Of a stretch of DNA of 64,000 nucleotides, positions 24,859 through 34,200 are shown one piece after another (within the stretch, counting starts at the first letter, position 1; each line of letters begins with the position of its first letter). The stretch spans positions 1-64,000 of the forward strand of contig JAKFUZ010000023.1 of NCBI GenBank assembly GCA_021732445.1, written 5' to 3'. Both the position numbers and the translations under genes were made by a program. The notes under the pieces are model-generated. The model was not told where the DNA came from. It did not search any database and worked only from the letters and a program-made list of their open reading frames with translations. Source of the stretch: Sphingomonas sp. (GTDB lineage Bacteria; Pseudomonadota; Alphaproteobacteria; Sphingomonadales; Sphingomonadaceae).

Positions 24859-25887
24859 CTAAAGGTGTCGAACCTGACGCGCGAGCATTTGCGCAAGGTC
24901 ATCACCGCGTTCATCGCCACGGGTGCGGGCGATCATGCCGCTCCCTTCTTTCGGCAGGGAACAGGGACGATCAACATGTTGGTGCTCGCGATGCTGTCAC
25001 AGATCGCCGAGGACAAGCAGAACGTCATTTTTGCGATGGAGGAAGCCGAAACGGCGATTCCGCCATACGCGCAGAAGCGGATTGTCCATGAGCTTCGCAA
25101 GCTGTCGGCGCAGTCGATCTTCACGTCGCACTCGCCGTATGTGCTCGAAGAATTCAGCCTCGACGAAACCGTCATCCTCTCGCGATCGGACAATGGCCAA
25201 CTGAGCCAATCCAAAATCGAGTTGCCTGAGAGCATCAAGCACAAGCGTTATCGGCAGGATTTCCGAACCCGATTTTGCGAGGGGCTTCTTTCGCGCCGAG
25301 TTCTCATCGCCGAAGGCGCTACGGAGGCGACCTCCTTCCCGGTCGTCGCGCGGCGACTGGCCGAGCTCAACCCGGCTGCTTATGCGTCTTTGGAAGCCTT
25401 GGGCGTCTGCGTGATCGACGCCGGAAGCGAGACCCAGATCGCCGACCTTGGAGCGCTGTACAAAAGTCTTGGGAAACGGACCTTTGCGTTATGCGACAAG
25501 CAGACGGATGCCGCCAAGGTGGCCATAGAAGCCCAGGTGGAACGCCTGTTCATGCACGACGAGAAGGGTATTGAGGATCTGATCCTCAAGAACACCACCC
25601 AAGCGGCCCTGGAGCGGTTTGCCGATCAGCTCGATTGGCCACAGCATCTGCTCGCGAAATACCCCGACCCAAAAGCTCAGGCTGCTGCCGCGCTCGGGGC
25701 CTATTTCAGCTGGTCGAAAGGCAATTGGGGAATCGCTGAGTTCTTGGCACAGTGTTCCGAAGCTGAGATCCCGCAGTGGCTACGGGATGCCTGCGTCACC
25801 CTGAAGGCACTGTGTGATCCGCCTCTACAGCCAGCCGAGCCCGAACCCGAAGACGATTTTGCTGACCTGTTAGGATAGGCGATTACT

Positions 25888-27714
25888 GTGGTCGACCTAA
25901 CAGAAGCGCAGAAGGAAATTCTACAAGCTGTCGGGCATCAACTCGTCACCGGCGGTCCCGGTTCGGGGAAGACTACCGTCTCTATCCTCAAAGCGGCCAA
26001 GATCGCGCGGGAGGAATTGAAGCCAGGACAGCGCATCCTTTTCCTCAGCTTCGCGCGTGCAACCGTTTCGCGCGTGCTGGAGGCAATCGACGAAGAAAGC
26101 GCAATCACGCGAGAGGAGAGGCAACGGATCGAGGTCGATACCTACCATTCGTTCTTCTGGCGCATCCTTAAAACGCACGGCTACCTTGTCGGCTTTCCAC
26201 GACGGATGACGATCCTCACGCCTCCGAATGAGGCGATTGCATTGTCGGCGGTTCGAAGCGGCTACAAGGCGGCCAAAAATCTGTCGGACGAGGAAAAGGC
26301 TGAGAAGCGCGCGAAGGAGGAAGCGGAGCGTGTCCGGCTGGCGACCGAAGAAGGGAAGGTCTGCTTCGACCTCTTCGCAGACCGCGTGGCGACCCTGCTT
26401 CATGGCTCAGATAAGGTTCGAGCGCTCGTCTCTACGATGTATCCGTACATTACCCTGGACGAGTTTCAGGACACCAGCGCCGATCAATGGCGAGTGGTCC
26501 AAGCCCTCGGCGCCAACAGCACGTTGATCGCTCTTGCCGACCCGGAGCAGCGCATATTCGATTTCATCGGCGCCGATCCGGAAAGGCTGAACCACTTCAA
26601 GGCCGATTTCGCGCCGACGGTCCACGACCTTGCCGGTGACAACCATCGGAGCAAGGGGACGGAGATTGCCCTATTCGGCAACGACATCCTGACCGGCAAT
26701 TTTCGGCAGAAGGAATACCAGGGTATCGGCTACGCGCCGTTCGCGTCGAACCCCAACCAAGCTTATGCTTCACTGGTTGGCCAGGTGTTGCAAGCCCGGA
26801 AGCGCTTGGTTGAGTCTGGCCGGCGTGACTGGTCGTTGGCCATTCTCGTGCCGACCAAGAAAATGACGCGGATGGTGTCTGACATCCTGCGCGAGCCATT
26901 CGGTAATGTTCCGTCGATTTCTCACTCAGCAGCAGTTGATATGGAAGGCCCGATCCTCGCCGCAGAGATCATTGCTTTCCTGCTCCAAAAGTGCGGGCAT
27001 GACGGAAGTTTCGACGAATTTGTCGAGTTGATGTGCAGCTATTTTCACGGTCGAGGAGGCACGGCGCCGACCAAGGGCGACATGGACGAGGCTGCGCGGT
27101 TCCGGAAGGCGCTGTCCAAGTGGAACGAATGTCTAGCGAAAGGACGAACAACGCCTGGTAACAGCGTCTTGCAAGGAACCTTTGCCGTGCACCAGGCAAC
27201 TGCCGCACTGACATTCACAGGTGATCCGGATGCAGATTGGGTCTCGGTGCGCGACGTTCTGGATACTGGGGCCTGTGAGCGACTGAAGGATGTCGCAAAG
27301 GACGTCCGTAACGTGCGTCTGCTTGAGCGCGGTACGCAGCTCCGTCAGGGGTTGGCGCAGGACTGGCGTGACGTCGGCCGCTATAGCAACGCCCTTGCGA
27401 TCACCCGCCAGTCGTTTGTTCAGGAGCATTTCGCAACAGCCCACAAGCCTGAATCCGGCGTCGTGGTGATGAACATGCACAAGGCGAAGGGAAAGCAGTT
27501 CGACGAGGTTGTGATCTTTGAAGGATGGCCAAAACGGTTCAAGGGCGAAATCGTGGCCAATCCTGACCGGATCGTCTTCGGCAATGTCCACGACGGGGTG
27601 ATGACTCAGGCGCGTCAGAATTTTCGGGTCAGCATCACGCGCGCAAAGGCACGCACGACGATCATGACACCAAGGGATGATGTCTGTGTTTTGCTCAGAC
27701 CCGTACCGGCATGA
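25888..27714 (+). CDS. UvrD-like helicase, Gabija GajB-like
   Basis: A 608-residue superfamily 1 helicase starting at GTG, 9 bases after the OLD stop. Walker A is GGPGSGKTT at residues 22-30, motif II is DEFQD near residue 190, and later motifs are VVMNMHKAKGKQFDEVVI and FRVSITRAKARTTI. OLD nuclease followed by a UvrD-like helicase is the Gabija arrangement (GajA-GajB). This protein is longer than the well-studied GajB, with an extra helical charged region around residues 130-160. The gene itself is intact though its partner is broken; polar effects of the IS may silence it. Confidence 0.88.
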   Translation: MVDLTEAQKEILQAVGHQLVTGGPGSGKTTVSILKAAKIAREELKPGQRILFLSFARATVSRVLEAIDEESAITREERQRIEVDTYHSFFWRILKTHGYLVGFPRRMTILTPPNEAIALSAVRSGYKAAKNLSDEEKAEKRAKEEAERVRLATEEGKVCFDLFADRVATLLHGSDKVRALVSTMYPYITLDEFQDTSADQWRVVQALGANSTLIALADPEQRIFDFIGADPERLNHFKADFAPTVHDLAGDNHRSKGTEIALFGNDILTGNFRQKEYQGIGYAPFASNPNQAYASLVGQVLQARKRLVESGRRDWSLAILVPTKKMTRMVSDILREPFGNVPSISHSAAVDMEGPILAAEIIAFLLQKCGHDGSFDEFVELMCSYFHGRGGTAPTKGDMDEAARFRKALSKWNECLAKGRTTPGNSVLQGTFAVHQATAALTFTGDPDADWVSVRDVLDTGACERLKDVAKDVRNVRLLERGTQLRQGLAQDWRDVGRYSNALAITRQSFVQEHFATAHKPESGVVVMNMHKAKGKQFDEVVIFEGWPKRFKGEIVANPDRIVFGNVHDGVMTQARQNFRVSITRAKARTTIMTPRDDVCVLLRPVPA

Positions 27715-27736
27715 CTCAAGCCTCTGGGTATGAAGG

Positions 27737-28633
27737 ATGACGACATCTTCTGATCATCTGGAGTCCATGGCGCAGACGCTAGAGGCTACCGGGGATTATC
27801 GCGTCATCCGGCGTCTTAAGCCGCGTCCATCCAATATGCCGTCTCCCGCAACGCCCGTCCGACTCGGCATGGTGGTGGATGTCGAGACCACGGGGCTAGA
27901 TCCCCAGCGTGACGAGATCAGAGAACTCGCCATGACGCCATTCAGCTACGGCTTGGATGGCACCATTTTCAGCGTGGGCGACAGCTTCCAAGGGCTGCGT
28001 CAGCCGAGCGAGCCTATCCTCCCGGAAATCACCGCGATCACGGGCATCACCAACGAGATGGTGGCCGGCCAGATCATTGATCCCGCCGTGGTGGCCACAT
28101 TCGCGGCGCCGGCTTCACTCTTCATCGCGCACAACGCGGCGTTCGACCGCCGCTTCTTTGAACGATTCAGTGACGTGTTCTCGACGAAGCCGTGGGCATG
28201 CTCGCTCAGCCAGATCGACTGGGCGGCGGAAGGATTTCAGGGCGCGAAGCTCGCCTATCTCGCTCAGGCGGCCGGCTTCTTCTATGACCGCCACCGCGCG
28301 ATGCACGACTGTCTTGCGACGATCGAGCTGTTGGCGATGCAGCTGCCCCGATCTGGTGTTACGGGCCTTAGCCGCCTTCTGGATGGTGCTCGTACTGTCT
28401 CCTGGCGCATCTGGGCGGAGAACTCGCCCTTCGACCTCAAGGATGTTCTCAAGGCGCGGGGATACCGCTGGAACGGCGATCCCGGCCCGCATCCCCGCGC
28501 TTGGTATATCGACGTTCCCGAAGCCCAACGCGAGGCCGAGGTGCGGTTCTTGAGCACGGAGATCTATCGGTATGAGGTCGATCCCCCCGTCCGGCGGATC
28601 GATGCCTATGATCGGTTTTCAGATCGCATCTAA
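27737..28633 (+). CDS. DEDDh 3'-5' exonuclease (DnaQ-like)
   Basis: A 298-residue DnaQ-fold exonuclease. Motif I is VVDVETTGLD (Asp, Glu), motif II FIAHNAAFDRRFFERF, and motif III HRAMHDCLATIEL supplies His and Asp, so the catalytic set is complete. A C-terminal extension (RGYRWNGDPGPHPRAWYIDV) follows. It starts 22 bases after the GajB-like stop in the same direction, suggesting one transcript. It is not part of described two-gene Gabija, so it may be an added effector or an unrelated passenger. Confidence 0.88.
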   Translation: MTTSSDHLESMAQTLEATGDYRVIRRLKPRPSNMPSPATPVRLGMVVDVETTGLDPQRDEIRELAMTPFSYGLDGTIFSVGDSFQGLRQPSEPILPEITAITGITNEMVAGQIIDPAVVATFAAPASLFIAHNAAFDRRFFERFSDVFSTKPWACSLSQIDWAAEGFQGAKLAYLAQAAGFFYDRHRAMHDCLATIELLAMQLPRSGVTGLSRLLDGARTVSWRIWAENSPFDLKDVLKARGYRWNGDPGPHPRAWYIDVPEAQREAEVRFLSTEIYRYEVDPPVRRIDAYDRFSDRI

Positions 28634-28651
28634 GCGCCACCAAGGGTCGGG

Positions 28652-29065
28652 CTAACTCTTGCGCTGGTCGTATCCGTTGCCGCCCTCGACGTTTCCGGCC
28701 GCCTTCAATAAATCCCCGATGGAGCGTCCGCCGATCCGGCAGGTGCCGACTACACGGTCGTAGGACTTATGGTTGGCGACGCACTCCGCGTTCCGACCCA
28801 TGGCAAGTCTTTCCAGCGCGGCCTTGGCAGCAGGGCCGGTGGGGGAGTGGAGTTCGGGCGCGTAGAAATCTTCCAGCCGGATCTCCACCCAGTTGGCTGG
28901 CCCTTGGCCCACGGCCACGCACAGCGAGTCGCCGTCGCCGACATAGACCACGGGACCGGAGAAGTGTGCGCCCCGGTGGAGATAGGACGGCATCGGGCCG
29001 CGGTCGGGAATGGCCTTGCAGGGATCGGCCTTGGCCGCGGTCGCCGTGGTCAGCGTCGCCAGCAA
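28652..29065 (-). CDS. Exported SNase-like (thermonuclease family) protein, 5' end uncertain
   Basis: A small nuclease-like protein with the SNase pattern: FSGPVVYVGDGDSLCVAVG, VEIRLEDFYAPELHSPTG, AAKAALERLAMG and YDRVVGTCRIGGRSIGDLL. The frame has only a TTG at 29065 as a start, giving a shortened signal peptide (LATLTTATAAKADPC). Upstream, the same frame reads IIGLAL, as a longer signal peptide would, but meets a stop before any ATG or GTG; a GTG in another frame (29093) would need a frameshift. The gene may be damaged or use TTG. Confidence 0.65.
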   Translation of the reverse strand: MLATLTTATAAKADPCKAIPDRGPMPSYLHRGAHFSGPVVYVGDGDSLCVAVGQGPANWVEIRLEDFYAPELHSPTGPAAKAALERLAMGRNAECVANHKSYDRVVGTCRIGGRSIGDLLKAAGNVEGGNGYDQRKS

Positions 29066-29117
29066 CGCCAGGCCGATTATAGTCGTTTCTCACTTCCTCT
29101 TTATAGGCGCCGGAGGC

Positions 29118-30359
29118 TCATGCCGCCGCTTTCATGCGCTTCTTGGCGAGCATGGCTCGGACGAACTTGTCCCACTTCGCCATGCCGGCACGCTTCTCAA
29201 CCATGTAGTTCCAGCGGTCGTAGTGCTTCGAGCTGACATCCTGCAAGGCGTGGTTCTGGAGACGGTCGCGGATCTCCTTCGGGACTCCCGCCTTGCCAGC
29301 CAAGGTTTTGAAGGTGCGACGGAGGTCGCGGTTGGTCGCATGGGGGATCACGCCGCGATCCCGCTGGCGCCAGATAAAGCTGTAGAGTGTGCCGTGGCTG
29401 ACGGGCTTTGACGGGTCTTTGGCGGAGGGGAAGAACCAGCCGTGTTCGTTCGGGATAATCGACTCGATCAGTTCCGCGGCCAACAAGGGCACCGGAACAG
29501 CGTGCGGCTGAAGGTTTTTGGTCTTGGTCCAGTCGATGATCCGTTCCTTGGCATCCCATTGATCGACATGGAGACGGGCGATTTCCTCGACCCTCTGGCC
29601 AGTCAGCATGATGATCTGGACGGCGCGGGCATAGGAAGGATGAACCGGCGTGTCGGGGCATTCGAGCCAGCGATAGAGTCGAACGAACTCTTCCTCGCTC
29701 AACCAGCGCGTTCCGATCGTCTTGGGTTCCGTCGGTATGCCCGCAGCGGGGTTGTAGGTCAGCCGGAAGCGGCGCGCAGCGGTGGAGCGATAATCGTGCT
29801 CGGATTTCAGGCCCCAGCTAAAGGCAGATCGAATGTAGCTGCGCACATGATCGGCCATTGAACGCTTGCCGCGTTCATAGATGGGCCGGATGATCGCCGT
29901 GATCTCATCCGGTTCGATGTCGCGGGCCGGGCGGTTGCGTCCGAGCGTATCGGCGATCTTGTTGAGGCCCTTTTCCGCCTCCTTCCAGGACGACTTCCCG
30001 CCCTCCTTGAGGTAGGCGACATACGCCTCGAAGAGGTCGGCGACGGTTCCCGGTCGCGTGTCGCCGGCAACCTTGATGCTACGGCCTTTCTGGATCAGCT
30101 CCGCGAAGTCGCGGTTGAATATCTCGCGGGCCTTGCTGAGGGGCATCGAGGGATACGAGCCGAGCTTCTTCTTGAGGCGCTTCTCATCGCGCCATTGCTG
30201 CGCCATCCAGTCTGCGGTCACACGGGTAGGCATAGGCTTCATCACGAGGACCAGCCGGCCGGTTCCGTGACCCTCGCCATCGACAAGGCTGAGCTGCTTG
30301 CCGGTCGTTTCCACCTGCTTCAGGGCTCGGCGAATTTCTCCATCTGTAAGGCTTGGCAC
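29118..30359 (-). CDS. int: Tyrosine integrase of the ICE
   Basis: A 413-residue P4-type tyrosine recombinase starting at GTG. The N-terminal arm-binding domain (DUF4102-like) has KLGSYPSMPLSKAREIFNRD; the core-binding domain follows, then the catalytic domain with Arg in MLTGQRVEEIARLHVDQW, RDLRRTFKTLAGKAG and the nucleophile Tyr near residue 380 in SSKHYDRWNY. The usual HxxR motif reads RDLR, so the first His is Arg. The gene points into the element with its start 190 bases from the junction with radC, as expected for an integrase at an attachment site. Confidence 0.95.
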   Translation of the reverse strand: MPSLTDGEIRRALKQVETTGKQLSLVDGEGHGTGRLVLVMKPMPTRVTADWMAQQWRDEKRLKKKLGSYPSMPLSKAREIFNRDFAELIQKGRSIKVAGDTRPGTVADLFEAYVAYLKEGGKSSWKEAEKGLNKIADTLGRNRPARDIEPDEITAIIRPIYERGKRSMADHVRSYIRSAFSWGLKSEHDYRSTAARRFRLTYNPAAGIPTEPKTIGTRWLSEEEFVRLYRWLECPDTPVHPSYARAVQIIMLTGQRVEEIARLHVDQWDAKERIIDWTKTKNLQPHAVPVPLLAAELIESIIPNEHGWFFPSAKDPSKPVSHGTLYSFIWRQRDRGVIPHATNRDLRRTFKTLAGKAGVPKEIRDRLQNHALQDVSSKHYDRWNYMVEKRAGMAKWDKFVRAMLAKKRMKAAA

Positions 30360-30463
30360 TGGGGTTCTCCGTCGGCTTCCAACTGGGGTCGCTCGACGGG
30401 TTCGTGGGGTCGGCGACTGGGGTCAAAAAGGGCCTTGATCCCCTTAAAACCGACCCCAATATG
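30358..30463. repeat. ACTGGGGT direct repeats at the integrase promoter
   Basis: ACTGGGGT occurs at 30358-30365, 30382-30389 and 30416-30423, with a further TGGGGTCGG at about 30406, and an inverted CCGACCCC near 30449. They span the integrase start and upstream region. Likely binding sites for the integrase arm domain, the excisionase or a regulator. Confidence 0.5.
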
Positions 30464-30511
30464 CCACAATGACCGACTCTACGACAAGCCTAAAAGCTCT
30501 TGTGTTTCAAG

Positions 30512-30562
30512 GTGATGTGGCGTGATTGAACGTGATCGAAAAGGCCAAGTGGGATGGTTGTG
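30512..30562. other. ICE-chromosome junction (attachment site) inside radC
   Basis: On the minus strand radC reads normally through LVHNHP and then diverges, placing the junction near 30549/30550 within or beside TGGGATGGTTGTG (30550-30562). Just inside the element three 10-base units begin with GTGAT at 30512, 30522 and 30532, in phase with one helical turn. These may be arm-type sites. The other attachment site lies outside the window, so the duplicated core cannot be defined. Confidence 0.7.
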
Positions 30563-31099
30563 GACGAGGATGATCGCGGCCGAACCAAGATCAATCGCGC
30601 GGCGCACCACTTCACGAATATACACCGCCGCTTCGTCGATCGACCCTTCCGCCATCAGTTCGTCGCGGATCAGCATGTTGCGGGTGTTGAGGTGGAGCAC
30701 GCGCACCCGCTCTATGCTGTGGTGCGCCATGTCGGCGCGCAGATAATCGAGCAGCGCCTGCCAGTTGGCGAGCACCGGCCGCCCGGCGACCTCTGCCCGC
30801 AGCAGCCGCAACGCCGAGGCGCTGGCGATTCGGATGGCGGCAACCGCTGTTTCGCCCATGCCGCTGACCCGCATCAGCGCCTCGGCATCGGCCGAGAACA
30901 GCCCGCCAATGCCGCCGAACTCAGCGAGCAGCGCCTTGGCGAGCGGCTTGGTGTCACGCCGGGGAATGGCAAGCGCGAGCAGATATTCCACCAGCTCATG
31001 GTCGAGCAGTCCGTCGCCGCCATGGCCGATCAGCCGCTGGCGCAGCCGCGCGCGGTGGCCTTTGTGGTCGGGCGGTGCGGGTGGCGTGGGAACATTCAT
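30550..31099 (-). pseudogene. radC: radC, 5' fragment disrupted by ICE insertion
   Basis: The RadC-family protein begins MNVPTPPAPPDHKGHRARLR at 31099, with a helix-hairpin-helix (VSGMGETAVAAIR) and JAMM domain (NTRNMLIRDELMAEGSIDEA, AIILVHNHP). The normal continuation after HNHP (SGDP and the Asp of the metal site) is replaced by ICE-derived codons that end at 30479. The metal site is therefore incomplete and the protein should be inactive. The 3' part should lie at the far end of the ICE. Confidence 0.88.
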
Positions 31100-31216
31100 G
31101 CGCGCCACGGGATTAGCTTTTGCCGCCGTTTCGCGCAATTGCATGATAGTGCAGCGGGTTTATGATGACGATCGGGCCAAGCGCCATTTTTTTTCCGGGT
31201 GGGGATGTGACTGACC

Positions 31217-34200
31217 GTGCTGGCTGAACCGCGCCCGGCGCCCGATGTCGGCCGCGATGCGCCGCCCGAGCAGCCGGCGCGCCGGCGCTGGCGGCGCGCG
31301 GCGCTTGTGTCGGGTGCGGCGGTGGTGCTCCTCATGGGTGCAGCGTGGCTGAGCCGCGTTCATATCGCGCAACTGATCGTCGATCGCGAGCTGGCCAGGC
31401 GCCATATTCCGGCGACGTTCACGGTGGCTGATCTGGGTTTCAACCGCCAGCGGCTGCGCCATGTGGTGATTGGCGACCCGGCGCAGCCCGATCTGGTGGC
31501 GGACTGGGTGGAGCTGGACACAAAGCTCGGTTTTGGATCAGCCGAGCTGGGCGCAGTGCGGGCCGGGCGCGTGCGGGTGCGCGGCCGGCTCGTGAACGGG
31601 CGGCTGTCGCTCGGCAGGATTGACGCGCTGCTGCCCCGGTCCAACGGTGGGTCGTTTGTCTTGCCGGACCTGTTTGTTGCGGTCGTCGACGGCCGGCTGC
31701 GGCTTGAGGCGCCGCAAGGCGTGATTGGCATAAAGATCGCCGGCGCAGGCAATCTCGCCAATGGCTTTCGCGGGTCAGCAGCCGCCATCGCCGAGGCGCT
31801 GACATTGGGCGACTGCCGGGCCGGCCGCTCGGCGGCGCAGGGGCGCGTTTCCACCGTGGGCGGGGCACCGAGCTTTGCCGGTCCGGTGCGCACCGCGTCG
31901 CTTGCCTGCGCAGGGGGTATGACCGGCCCGGTGGTGGTCGATGCGCGGGCGACGCTCAGCCGGGGATTTGACCGGTGGGCGGGCGCGGCGTCGCTTGCCG
32001 CCCAGCGGGTTGCGCATCCTTCGGCGCGGCTGGCGGATCTTTCGGGCGAAATCCGTTTTTCGGGCGACGCCAGCGGCACCAGCGGCACCGCGCGGCTGAT
32101 CGGCAGGGGGCTTGCGACCGACATGCTGGCCGCGGGGCGCGCCACCTATGCCGGTGATTTCACGGTTGGCCCGGGCGGCATCCGGCTGGCCGGCGCCGCC
32201 GGCGTGGTGCAGGCGTCGGCATCGCCCGCGGTGCGGCGCTGGATTATGGACGCCGGCGGGACGGCACCCGGCACGCCGCTTGCGCCCTTGCTCGCGCGGC
32301 TTGGCCTGAGTGCTGAACGGGCGGTGCAGCGTTTTGACGGCAGCGCGCAGGTGCGGCTGGGTGGCGCGCGCGATGCCGGCCTCGTTGCGCTGACCGCGCT
32401 CACCGCGACCAGCGCCAGCGGTGCGCGGGTGGCCGTGTCGGGCGGGCAGGGCGTGCGCTACCGCCCGACGGACGGCGCCATCGGGCTTGACGGCGTGTTG
32501 ACGGTGGCTGGTGGAGGGCTGCCGGCGGCGCGGGTGGCGCTGCGCCAGGGCGCGCCGGGCGGCACCTTGCGCGGGACGGCGGAGGTTGCGCCTTATGCGG
32601 CAGCGGGCGCGCGGCTTGCGCTCGGGCGGGTTGCTTTTTCGCGCGCTCCGGGCGGCGCGACCCGGATCAGCGCGGTGCCGCTGCTCTCCGGCCCGCTGGG
32701 CGACGGGGCGATCACTGATGCCCGCCTGCCGATCACCGCGCTGTGGGACGGGCGCGCGCGGATCACCGTCAACCCCGGCTGCGCGCCGCTTGCCGTCGGC
32801 GGGCTGCGAATGGCCGGGCTGATGCTTGGGCCAACGCGGCTTGCGCTGTGCCCGCTCGCCGGCGCCGCGCTGGTGGATATTGCCGGCGCGAGCGTGCGCG
32901 CCGAGGCCGTGATCGCGTTCCCTAGGCTGGCGGGCAGCCTTGGCGGAACGCCGCTTTCCCTCAGCGCCGATCGCGCCAGCTTTCGCCTGGGGGACAAGGG
33001 GTTTTCGCTCGACAAGGTGCACGCCGCACTGGGAAACGGGGAGAAAATAACGCGGATCGACGCCGGCACGCTGGTCGGCACGCTGCGCAACGGGCGAACG
33101 CTGGAAGGCCGGTTCGGCGATGGCGGCGGGCAGATTGGCGGGGTGCCGCTGTTGATGTCGGGCGCGGCGGGCACCTGGCGCTTTGCGGCGGGCCTGCTCC
33201 GGCTCGATGGCACGATGGTACTTGCCGATGCCGACGCTGCCGCGCGGTTCAAGCCGCTTGACGGCCGCGACGTGGTGTTGACACTCAAAGACGAGATCAT
33301 CACCGCAAACGGCAGTTTCGCCAATCCCGAAACCGGTGTCAGCGTAGGCAATGCGCACATCGTCCATGCGCTTGGCACGGGCGAGGGCCATGCCGATCTT
33401 GAAGTACCGGGGCTGGTGTTTGGCGACGGCTTGCAGCCCGATCAGCTAACAGCGCTGACTTTTGGCGTCATCGCCGATGTTGTCGGCACCGTGCGCGGCA
33501 ACGGGCATATCCGCTGGACGCGCGACGGGGTGACGAGCAGCGGCGTCTTCCGCACCATTGGCACCGATCTTGCCGCAGCCTTTGGCCCGGCGACCGGCAT
33601 TTCAACCGAAATCCGCTTTACCGACCTGCTCAATCTGGAGAGCGCCCCCGATCAGGTGGCGACGGTTGCAGAGATCAACCCCGGTATCGCGGTGCGAAAC
33701 GGCGTTGTTCATTATCAGACGCTTGCCGGGCAAAAGCTGAAAGTGCTGAGCGCGCATTGGCCGCTTGCCGGTGGCGCGCTTGACCTGGAGCCGGCGCTGC
33801 TCGATTTTGACGAACATCAGGCGCGCAGGCTGACATTGCGGGTGACGGGTATCGACGCCGGGCAGTTCCTCCAGCAGTTCGACTTCAAGAATATCGACGC
33901 AACCGGGCAGTTTGACGGGCTGCTGCCGATGATTTTTGATGCGCAGGGCGGCCGCATCGAGGCCGGCGTGCTCAAGGTGCGCCCCGGCGGCGGCACCATC
34001 GCCTATGTTGGCGAGCTTGCGCAGAAGGATCTCGGGGTGTGGGGCAATTTCGCGTTTCAGGCGCTGAAATCGCTCAGATACCGCAGCCTTGACGTCATCA
34101 TGAATGGCGCGCTGGCCGGCGAAGTGGTAACCGATGTGCGCTTTGCCGGGCTCAGCCAGGGCGCAGGGGCCCGGCGCAACTTCATCATCCGCCGGCTCCA

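Larger units (their letters stand above)
22589..25878 (+). pseudogene. Gabija GajA-like OLD nuclease, interrupted by an IS5-family element
   Basis: The 5' part (22589-23369) and 3' part (24863-25878) are halves of one OLD-family gene. It starts at TTG with AGGGG upstream. The ATPase domain has Walker A GDNNTGKSS (residues 29-37) and, after the insertion, VIFAMEEAETAIPP and the H-loop IFTSHSPYVLEEF. A Toprim domain follows (VLIAEGATEATSFPVV, FALCDKQTDA). Deleting the IS and one CTAA gives HLKVSNL across the join and a 598-residue protein, near the usual GajA length. With a UvrD-like helicase gene next, this is Gabija-like. As it stands the system should be inactive. Confidence 0.88.

Noticed and set aside
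30360..30560. tRNA gene at the ICE end
   Set aside because: Many ICEs integrate at tRNA genes, so I looked for one. The junction is in radC and no tRNA fold or CCA-like 3' end is present.
31775..33391. A 538-codon open frame on the minus strand
   Set aside because: Antisense shadow of ydbH; composition is Arg/Pro/Ala-rich with no domain.
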